A DNA stretch of 29,427 nucleotides from Clostridiales bacterium UBA1763 (GTDB lineage: Bacteria > Bacillota > Clostridia > Oscillospirales > Oscillospiraceae), in NCBI GenBank assembly GCA_002314685.1, contig DCHB01000038.1:1-29427 (forward strand), read 5' to 3'. The notes below the pieces were generated by a model. That model saw only the letters and a program-made list of their open reading frames with translations, was not told the DNA's origin and ran no database searches. This document shows positions 23,325 through 28,588 of this stretch, one piece after another. The position numbers and the translations under genes are program-made. Every line of letters starts with the position of its first letter. The first letter of the stretch is position 1.

Positions 23325-23410
23325 GCCGGTGTGGTGGAATGGTAGACACGGCGGACTTAAAATCCTCTGATGCTTGCGTCGTGCCGGTTCGAGTCCGGCC
23401 ACCGGCACCA
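23325..23410 (+). tRNA. tRNA-Leu (anticodon UAA), CCA encoded
   Basis: The acceptor GCCGGTG pairs with CACCGGC, then discriminator A and encoded CCA. The D-stem is GTG/CAC, and the T-arm is GCCGG-TTCGAGT-CCGGC. The anticodon loop CTTAAAA gives anticodon UAA for UUA/UUG codons. The long variable arm (GATGC-TT-GCGTC) is the class II hallmark of tRNA-Leu. The anticodon stem GCGGA/TCCTC has one C-U mismatch at 28-42. A terminator follows three bases later. Confidence 0.97.
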
Positions 23411-23412
23411 TG

Positions 23413-23444
23413 AAAAAAGCTCATCCTATCGGATGAGCTTTTTT
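23413..23444 (+). terminator. tRNA-Leu terminator, also the head of repeat element 1
   Basis: A 14-bp perfect stem (23413-23426 with 23431-23444), loop TATC, ends in a T-run. The same hairpin, with only one loop base changed, recurs at 24443-24474, and each copy is followed by a palindrome-rich repeat tail. Confidence 0.9.
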
Positions 23445-23592
23445 CAATGAAGTCGCCCTGCGGGCTAATGAAGGAATGAAGACGCTTTGCTAATGAAGAA
23501 ATGATAAAGAGTTATGGGCGACTTCGCTTCATTAGGTGCGAAGCACCGCCTTCATTAACGAGTGAAGCGAGTGTCTTCATTTAGCTTCATTC
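23445..23592 (+). repeat. Palindrome-rich intergenic repeat element 1 (AATGAAG/CTTCATT type)
   Basis: This non-coding stretch has about four AATGAAG-type units in its left half and four inverted CTTCATT units in its right half. Between them lie short palindromes such as GCCC-TGC-GGGC and GGTGC-GAA-GCACC. GAAGTCGCCC near the left end is inverted as GGGCGACTTC at about 23516-23525. The structure resembles MITE-like or REP-like intergenic repeats seen in gut Clostridia. No transposase is encoded nearby. Confidence 0.75.
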
Positions 23593-23613
23593 ACATTTTC
23601 TCAAACATTCCGC

Positions 23614-23642
23614 TTGTAAAAATCGTTCCCGTATGCTACAAT
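23614..23642 (+). promoter_or_regulatory. Promoter of the leader ORF/membrane protein unit
   Basis: TTGTAA (23614-23619), a 17-base spacer and TACAAT (23637-23642) predict a start near 23649. This is just upstream of an AAAAGGAG ribosome-binding site and a tiny ORF. Confidence 0.6.
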
Positions 23643-23680
23643 ATGCCCACAGAAAATCCACGAAAAGGAGTTGACTTCGG

Positions 23681-23740
23681 ATGCAGTTCGGCGCAACAAT
23701 CGCTAAGCAAGCAAGCAAGCAAGCAAGCAAGCGTAGCTGA
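23681..23740 (+). CDS. Candidate leader peptide with tetranucleotide repeat (19 aa)
   Basis: The predicted product is MQFGATIAKQASKQASKRS. GGAG lies ten bases before the ATG and a sigma-A-type promoter lies further upstream. Seven AAGC units (23705-23732) encode the KQAS repeats. Because the unit is four bases, copy-number changes shift the frame. With six units the ORF would extend to 37 residues and stop at 23796-23798, inside the terminator loop. With eight units it would stop almost at once. Bases 23687-23695 are complementary to the left arm of the following terminator. Translation is inferred from these signals; no family is known to me with certainty. Confidence 0.5.
   Translation: MQFGATIAKQASKQASKRS
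23705..23732 (+). repeat. (AAGC)7 tetranucleotide microsatellite
   Basis: Seven perfect tandem AAGC units lie inside the tiny ORF. GCTA at 23702-23705 and TAGC at 23734-23737 flank the tract as inverted tetramers. Such tracts are prone to slipped-strand change. Confidence 0.95.
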
Positions 23741-23777
23741 ATACTGTCCTTTTGTCAACGCATATACTGTAAACAAT

Positions 23778-23826
23778 GACGCTCTGCGCCGAATTTGATT
23801 TCGGGCGTAGTGCGTCTTTTTGTTTT
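23778..23826 (+). terminator. Intrinsic terminator/attenuator upstream of the membrane protein
   Basis: The stem pairs GACGC (23778-23782) with GCGTC (23812-23816). After one mismatch, 23784-23790 pairs with 23804-23810 (one G-U), and beyond a bulge 23791-23793 pairs with 23800-23802. The loop has six bases. TTTTTGTTTT follows. It lies 28 bases before the next gene and after its only visible promoter, so that gene would need read-through or antitermination. Confidence 0.8.
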
Positions 23827-23853
23827 GATTTTTGAAAAAAGAGAGGAAATTAT

Positions 23854-24390
23854 ATGGAGAAGAAATCAAATCATTTGGCAGCTTATATCGTCAGTGGAAT
23901 ATTGACAGCCTTCGCAATCGTGGCTTGCATTATTTCCATGGCCAGTGGAGGAAAAGGTGTTTGGATGTACAGTGATGCTGCAAATCTTTTGGTTTGCGTA
24001 TTGCTCGGGTACTATGCCTTTTGCGGTTTTAGAAAGCCGCATGGAAACCTCTTGAGATATATCATCCTGTTTTTTGCCATAACCCATATATTGTCTATTT
24101 ATCAGCTGGCGGAATTGAGCAGCCAATGGCAGGCGATTATCAGTGCATTAGCTTTCGGGTTGTGTTGCTATATTGCAGGAAGATTGCATAAAGTAAAGCA
24201 GAACATCATTCTCATGAGTATTGTGATTGTCCTCAGATTGATTGGAATGAGTTTTGAACTGGCGGAAGGAATCTGGACTATCGGTGCCATCACGCCTCTT
24301 ATTATTTTGATTGATATTTTAGTCGCATATGTCCTCCGCTACAAGGATCACAAGGAAGCGGGGCTTATGGACGCGCCGAAGGCGAAGTAA
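23854..24390 (+). CDS. Hypothetical six-helix membrane protein
   Basis: I do not recognise the family. The 178-residue protein has six predicted helices (about 10-29, 38-58, 67-85, 92-110, 117-134 and 142-162), short loops and a charged tail. No catalytic or transport motif is visible. A good ribosome-binding site (GAGAGGAAA) precedes the ATG. Codon use is unlike the neighbours: more GGA, AGA, TTG and A/T-ending codons and visibly lower G+C. Together with the flanking repeat elements this suggests transfer. It is preceded by a leader ORF and terminator. By analogy with leader-attenuated resistance genes it might be a stress or drug-response protein, but nothing in the protein shows this. Confidence 0.75.
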   Translation: MEKKSNHLAAYIVSGILTAFAIVACIISMASGGKGVWMYSDAANLLVCVLLGYYAFCGFRKPHGNLLRYIILFFAITHILSIYQLAELSSQWQAIISALAFGLCCYIAGRLHKVKQNIILMSIVIVLRLIGMSFELAEGIWTIGAITPLIILIDILVAYVLRYKDHKEAGLMDAPKAK

Positions 24391-24412
24391 CACTCTCACA
24401 AATCAGAGGGTG
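24391..24412 (+). other. Short hairpin after the membrane protein
   Basis: CACTCTC (24391-24397) pairs with GAGGGTG (24406-24412), including one wobble, directly after the stop codon. No T-run follows, so it is not a classic terminator. Confidence 0.4.
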
Positions 24413-24442
24413 CATTGTATCAATCGTCAGGTTCAGCTACAG

Positions 24443-24474
24443 AAAAAAGCTCATCCTATTGGATGAGCTTTTTT
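24443..24474 (+). terminator. Second copy of the GCTCATCC terminator hairpin, head of repeat element 2
   Basis: A 14-bp perfect stem (24443-24456 with 24461-24474), loop TATT, and a T-run. It is identical to the tRNA-Leu terminator except for one loop base. It can terminate the upstream membrane protein transcript. Confidence 0.85.
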
Positions 24475-24594
24475 CAATTAAATCCACCCTATCGGGTGGG
24501 CTAAATCGCTTCGCGGTGAAATCCACTGTCGTGGGTGAAATCCGCCTCGCGGCGGGTTGGTGGATTCGATTTCACCGTGCTTAGCACGATTTCC
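24475..24594 (+). repeat. Palindrome-rich intergenic repeat element 2 (TGAAATC/GATTTCA type)
   Basis: TAAATC/TGAAATC direct units alternate with small palindromes: CCACCC-TATC-GGGTGG, CCAC-TGTC-GTGG, CCGCC-TCGC-GGCGG and CGTGCT-AGCACG. Near the right end the unit is inverted (GATTTCA, then GATTTC). It follows the same terminator hairpin as element 1 but uses a different spacer motif, so the two look like relatives with shared architecture and diverged units. The rest of the gap to 24716 holds only an AT-rich hairpin near 24641-24667 and no gene. Confidence 0.75.
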
Positions 24595-24716
24595 TTTTTT
24601 CCTCAATATATCTCCACCGAGGGCAATATCCTTCAGTGCAAAAATCAAGCGTTCGGTTTTTGATTTTCCGAATTATAATTTTCAGCTTTGTTTTTTCCTC
24701 GTTTTGGGTAATTCTG

Positions 24717-24745
24717 TTGACTATACTGCACTAATATGATATCTT
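24717..24745 (+). promoter_or_regulatory. Promoter of the STAS-HD-add run
   Basis: TTGACT (24717-24722), a 17-base spacer and TATCTT (24740-24745) with an extended -10 TG (TGATATCTT) lie about 50 bases before the STAS gene. Confidence 0.55.
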
Positions 24746-24798
24746 TAATATGTATTTCCTAAATACAAAAATGCTTGTTTTTGCGGGGTTAGTGTGCT

Positions 24799-25098
24799 AT
24801 GGAAATTAAAAATTGCCTTGTTGATAAGGAATGCACCGTCAGTGTTATCGGGCGCTTGGATTCCGCCACCGCACCTCAGCTTGAACGAGAAATTGAGAGT
24901 GTTATTAGCGGTATTGAGCTCTTGATTTTTGACTTTTCCGAGCTCGAATACCTCTCCTCGGCTGGGCTGAGAGTTCTACTCGCTTCCTACAAAAAAATGA
25001 AATCGCAAAACGGAAATATGAAGATACTTTCCGTCAACAGCACTGTAAACGAAATCTTCGTCATGACGGGTATGATAAATATTTTTGACATCGAATAA
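24799..25098 (+). CDS. STAS-domain protein (anti-sigma factor antagonist-like)
   Basis: The 99-residue single STAS domain matches SpoIIAA/RsbV-type anti-anti-sigma factors. It has the conserved FDFSELEYLSSAGLRVLL segment (44-61), with S53 as the likely regulatory phosphoserine, and the GNMKIL and FVMTGMINIF segments. In characterised systems such proteins bind a GHKL-kinase anti-sigma factor when dephosphorylated. No such kinase, sigma factor or PP2C phosphatase is encoded in this window, so partners are elsewhere or the module works differently. The next gene, 29 bases on, encodes an HD-domain protein. The ribosome-binding site is weak (GGGG, distant). Confidence 0.9.
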   Translation: MEIKNCLVDKECTVSVIGRLDSATAPQLEREIESVISGIELLIFDFSELEYLSSAGLRVLLASYKKMKSQNGNMKILSVNSTVNEIFVMTGMINIFDIE

Positions 25099-25127
25099 TA
25101 CTATACAGATTTGCGGCGGATAAAATA

Positions 25128-25997
25128 ATGAGTTATGATTTTCAGTTAGAAGCAAAGCTTATTGAGCAAGCCCCTCAACTGCATACGGTTTTTTCCGACA
25201 ACGTGCTGTGTGTTCAGAATATGCTGATAAAGTATCAGTCCATTTTCCCGAACTACACCGACCACACGGCTCTGCATTCTCTCGAGGTTATTGCGTTTTG
25301 CAACGAGCTTATCGCAGATAACATTGACCTGCTTAACACCGACGAAATTTTTATTCTGCTGATGTCTGCATATCTGCACGACGCGGGAATGGGCATCTCA
25401 ATCGAGGATTTCGAGCGTTTTTCCGCTGAGCTTCCCATTGTGCAGGATTTTATGAAAGAAAACCCCGACATCTGCAAGGACGAGATAATCAGAGCTTTTC
25501 ATAACGAATTCAGCGGAAGGTTTATCGAAAAATACTCTCCCCTGTTCGATTTTCCCTCGCCCGAGCATCTTTTTGCAATAGTTCAAACCTCTCGCGGGCA
25601 CAGAAAAACTGACCTGCTGAATAAAACAGAATATCCCGCTGAAATCAAGCTGTCGAACGGCAACATTGTCCATCTGCCGTATCTTGCAACGCTCATCCGT
25701 TTAGCCGACGAGCTTGACATCGCCGTTGACAGAAACATTCAGTTTTTGTATGACACGGCAAATCTTGACAACGATGTGAGCAGACTCGAGTTCAAAAAGC
25801 ATCAGGCGATAAAGCGGCTTGAAATTCTGCCAACCTCGCTCAAGGCTTATGTCGATTACTCTGACCCCGAGCTTGTCGCTCCATTAGACGAGCTTTTTGA
25901 GAAGCTCAACTCCACTCTCAGTTACTGTGTGAGAGTGATTGAAGAAATCACGCCCTTTTCCATAGCTCAGAAAACGGTTGAGATTGAAAAGCTGTAA
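25128..25997 (+). CDS. HD-domain phosphohydrolase-like protein
   Basis: The 289-residue soluble protein has the metal-binding layout of an HD superfamily phosphohydrolase: DHTALHSLEV (H46, H50), YLHDAGMG (H84, D85), RAFHNEF (H125), TSRGHRKTD (H158) and RLADELDIAVDR (D194). The extended C-terminal part and the LADELDIA motif resemble the 'HD-CE' subgroup associated with Hsp90-like ATPases in signalling and stress systems, an assignment made from memory and not certain. The substrate is unknown (nucleotide or cyclic nucleotide would be typical). Its position directly after the STAS gene suggests a common signalling role. The adenosine deaminase gene follows after 25 bases. Confidence 0.85.
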   Translation: MSYDFQLEAKLIEQAPQLHTVFSDNVLCVQNMLIKYQSIFPNYTDHTALHSLEVIAFCNELIADNIDLLNTDEIFILLMSAYLHDAGMGISIEDFERFSAELPIVQDFMKENPDICKDEIIRAFHNEFSGRFIEKYSPLFDFPSPEHLFAIVQTSRGHRKTDLLNKTEYPAEIKLSNGNIVHLPYLATLIRLADELDIAVDRNIQFLYDTANLDNDVSRLEFKKHQAIKRLEILPTSLKAYVDYSDPELVAPLDELFEKLNSTLSYCVRVIEEITPFSIAQKTVEIEKL

Positions 25998-26022
25998 AGC
26001 TGTCAACACAAAAGGTGGTAAT

Positions 26023-27012
26023 ATGAAAAGCACTGAAAAATACATAGATTTACACGTTCATCTTGACGGTGCAATAACATCGGAAATAGCGAAAAGGCTT
26101 GCAAGGCTTCAGAATATCGAGCTTCCCGCGCAGGACGGCGAGGAGCTTGAAAGTTTGCTTCGCGTGCCCGACAGCTGCACAAGCCTCAACGATTTTCTTG
26201 CCTGCTTTGCCCTGCCCGTATCGCTCATGCAGACCTACGAGGGGCTGTGTGAGGCGGCATTCTGCGTTGCGGAGAACATGAAAAAGCAGGGCGTTATATA
26301 CAGTGAAATTCGCTATGCCCCTCAGCTTCACACTCAAAAGGGCATGACGCAGGAGGATGCCGTAAGGGCAGTTCTTGAGGGTGTTGGCAAAAGCGGACTA
26401 AAGGCGAATATTATTCTCTGCTGTATGCGCGGCGAGGGTAATGACGCTGAAAACTATGAGACGCTTGAGCTTGCACGGCGCTATCTCGTTGCCGACGGCG
26501 GCGTTGTCGCTCTTGACCTTGCAGGCGCGGAGGCACTTTTCGTCACCGCAAAATACAGAGATTTATTTGCAAAGGCTAAGGAATACGGCATACCCTTCAC
26601 AATTCACGCGGGCGAGGCTGACGGCGCAGACAGCGTAAGACTCGCGATTGAGTACGGTGCGAGCAGAATCGGTCACGGTGTCCGCGCATTTGAGGACGAA
26701 AAGGTACTTCAGTTCCTGATTGACGGAGCTATTCCTCTTGAAATGTGCCCTACAAGCAACCGTCAGACAATGGCGGTTTCGGATATGTCCGAGTATCCCT
26801 TCATTTCGTATCTCAACAAGGGCGTAAAGGTCACGCTGAATACCGATGACCCCGCAATCGAGGGCACGGAAATCGGCAAGGAATTTGCGTATATGGAAAA
26901 ATGCTTCGGGCTTACCGAGGCGCAGAAGCTGACGGTTTTGGCAAACTCCGTTGATGCCGCCTTCACTACCGACGAGGTCAAGGCGGAGCTTAAAGCAGCA
27001 CTTGGACTTTAA
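26023..27012 (+). CDS. add: Adenosine deaminase
   Basis: It converts adenosine and deoxyadenosine to inosine and deoxyinosine, feeding DeoD. The 329-residue protein has the zinc ligands HVH (H11, H13) in DLHVHLDGA, the catalytic HAGEADG segment, the GHGVRAF segment and NTDDPAI near the C-terminus, all intact. ATG 26023 is chosen because AAAGGTGG lies five bases upstream and the protein then begins at the family's usual point; upstream in-frame codons overlap the HD gene. It lies two bases before yitT. Confidence 0.96.
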   Translation: MKSTEKYIDLHVHLDGAITSEIAKRLARLQNIELPAQDGEELESLLRVPDSCTSLNDFLACFALPVSLMQTYEGLCEAAFCVAENMKKQGVIYSEIRYAPQLHTQKGMTQEDAVRAVLEGVGKSGLKANIILCCMRGEGNDAENYETLELARRYLVADGGVVALDLAGAEALFVTAKYRDLFAKAKEYGIPFTIHAGEADGADSVRLAIEYGASRIGHGVRAFEDEKVLQFLIDGAIPLEMCPTSNRQTMAVSDMSEYPFISYLNKGVKVTLNTDDPAIEGTEIGKEFAYMEKCFGLTEAQKLTVLANSVDAAFTTDEVKAELKAALGL

Positions 27013-27014
27013 TC

Positions 27015-27899
27015 ATGAAAAATTTTCTCAAGGAACATCTTTTCCCCGTAATAATGCTCATACTCGGCGCGTGCTGTGCCGCATTTTCAATCGAGTGCTT
27101 TCTCATCCCGAACACTATCCTCGACGGCGGTGTTACGGGCATAAGCATGATGATTAACTACGCCTGCACCGTGGACCTGAGCTTACTCATCATTTTAATC
27201 AACATTCCGTTTTTCGTCCTCGGCTTCAAGGCACTCGGCAAGCGATTTCTTCTCCGCGGTGCCTGCTCAATGGCGGCATTTGCGCTGTTTCTGGAGCTGT
27301 TCAAGGGCGTTGACACGGTAACAAGCTCGGAGCTTCTCGCCGTTGTTTACGGCGGTGTTTTGCTCGGCGTCGGCGTCGGCACGGTCTTGCGCTTCGGCGG
27401 CTGTCTTGACGGCACGGAAATTGCCGCGATGCTTTTATCTCGCAAGGTCAGCGTATCGACGGGCGGAATAATATTCGTAATCAACATCTTTATCTACGCC
27501 TGCGCAGGTCTGCTTTTCGGTTGGGACAGAGCACTGCTGTCACTGCTGACATACTTCATCACCTTCAAGATAATTGACCTTGTCGAGGAGGGCATGGAGC
27601 AGGCGCGAGCCGCGATGATAATAACGGAGCACGCCTCGGAGCTTGCCGCGGAGATATACTCCCGCCTCGGCAGGACCTGCACCTTTATCTCGGCTGAGGG
27701 GCTTGTCAGCGGCAGTCAAAAAACCGTTTTGTACTGCGTCATCACCCGCGTTGAGATAAACGAGTTAAAGCGCATCATAAGTCAGGCGGATGTCAGTGCA
27801 TTTGTGACTATAACCGAGGTTTCGGAAATTCTCGGAAATCATATCAAGCACGGCCCCAAGGAGCAGAACGCTATTGACGAAGCTGCTCAAAGCAACTAA
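27015..27899 (+). CDS. YitT-family membrane protein (DUF161/DUF2179)
   Basis: This 294-residue protein has five to six helices (about 8-28, 48-70, 78-97, 105-127, 147-170 and a weaker one after) and a C-terminal cytosolic DUF2179 domain (about 215-285). The N-terminal FSIECFLIPNTILDGGVTGISMM and the LRFGGCLDGTEIAAMLLSRK segment are characteristic of the family (each seen at about 24-46 and 124-143). Its function is not established; some members are annotated as transporters. It is translated close behind add, so cotranscription is likely. Confidence 0.9.
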   Translation: MKNFLKEHLFPVIMLILGACCAAFSIECFLIPNTILDGGVTGISMMINYACTVDLSLLIILINIPFFVLGFKALGKRFLLRGACSMAAFALFLELFKGVDTVTSSELLAVVYGGVLLGVGVGTVLRFGGCLDGTEIAAMLLSRKVSVSTGGIIFVINIFIYACAGLLFGWDRALLSLLTYFITFKIIDLVEEGMEQARAAMIITEHASELAAEIYSRLGRTCTFISAEGLVSGSQKTVLYCVITRVEINELKRIISQADVSAFVTITEVSEILGNHIKHGPKEQNAIDEAAQSN

Positions 27900-27933
27900 A
27901 ATATCCGTAATAAAGAGTTCGGAGGATAAAGCA

Positions 27934-28419
27934 ATGGATAATCGCACAAGCAAGGAAAATTACTATCTCGATATTGCAGACACCGTTTTACAGCGTTCGA
28001 CCTGCTTAAGAAGAATGTACGGCGCGATAATCGTTCGCAACGACGAGATTATCTCCACGGGCTACAACGGCGCACCCCGCGGCAGAGTCAACTGCACCGA
28101 CGCAGGTCGCTGTGCACGCGTTGAGATGAAAATTCCCTCGGGCGAAAGATATGAGCTGTGCCGCAGTGTTCACGCCGAGGCAAACGCGATTATCTCCGCC
28201 TCCCGCCGCGACATGATAGGCGCGACGCTCTACCTCGTCGGCAGAGATGCGCAGACCAAGGAGCTTTTGACCAACGCGACGAGCTGTTCAATGTGCCGCA
28301 GACAGATTATAAATGCGGGCATAATCAAGGTCATAATCCGCACTGGCAAGGACAAGTTCTCAATCGTCGATGTTGACGAGTGGATCAAAAACGACGACTC
28401 AATGTTCTGGACTGAATAA
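27934..28419 (+). CDS. comEB: dCMP deaminase (ComE operon protein 2 family)
   Basis: It deaminates dCMP to dUMP, a source of thymidylate. The 161-residue protein has the catalytic HAEANAI (H80, E82) and the zinc cysteines CSMC (C118, C121), and an additional cysteine-containing insert NCTDAGRC (about 53-60) as in ComEB-type enzymes. ATG 27934 has GGAGG eight bases upstream; the longer frame from 27874 overlaps yitT and lacks a ribosome-binding site. It is the last gene before a terminator. No competence genes surround it. Confidence 0.93.
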   Translation: MDNRTSKENYYLDIADTVLQRSTCLRRMYGAIIVRNDEIISTGYNGAPRGRVNCTDAGRCARVEMKIPSGERYELCRSVHAEANAIISASRRDMIGATLYLVGRDAQTKELLTNATSCSMCRRQIINAGIIKVIIRTGKDKFSIVDVDEWIKNDDSMFWTE

Positions 28420-28432
28420 GAATAATAAAACA

Positions 28433-28465
28433 CGGCAGAGGGTTACACCTCTGCCGTTGTTGTCG
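28433..28465 (+). terminator. Terminator after the dCMP deaminase gene
   Basis: A perfect 10-bp stem (28433-28442 with 28449-28458) with a 6-base loop is followed by an interrupted T-rich stretch (TGTTGTCGTTTT). Confidence 0.75.
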
Positions 28466-28547
28466 TTTTCAACAAATTTATCAATTATTTTTCTATATTT
28501 CGGATAGTGTTATTTTTCAGACTATTATACAAATATTGTCACTGTTG

Positions 28548-28556
28548 TGGTATAAT
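28548..28556 (+). promoter_or_regulatory. Extended -10 promoter of the BspA-like gene
   Basis: TGGTATAAT (28548-28556) is a consensus extended -10 element, 32 bases before the ATG. No good -35 box lies 17 bases upstream, which is usual for this promoter class. ACGGAGG follows at 28577-28583 as the ribosome-binding site. Confidence 0.65.
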
Positions 28557-28588
28557 TACTCTATCTATACTTTTGTACGGAGGCAAAC

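Noticed and set aside
23705..23732. Tandem AAGC tract as a possible CRISPR-like array
   Set aside because: The units are only four bases and directly adjacent, with no spacers and no cas genes. It is a microsatellite.
23562..23798. 78-codon frame starting inside repeat element 1 and reading through the AAGC tract
   Set aside because: Its start lies upstream of the predicted promoter and its N-terminal part reads through a palindromic repeat. Its internal ATG at 23643 is also upstream of the expected transcript start. Only its C-terminal part may be real, reached from the ATG at 23681 after a change in repeat number.
24391..24442. Duplicated 3' end of tRNA-Leu as an attachment-site scar
   Set aside because: Only a short GGTTC-like similarity to the tRNA T-arm is visible before the second hairpin, which is too little to call an att site. 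No integrase gene is present.
24475..24594. Repeat element 2 as a CRISPR array
   Set aside because: The repeated words are only 6-8 bases, their spacing is irregular, and the intervening sequences are palindromes rather than unique spacers.
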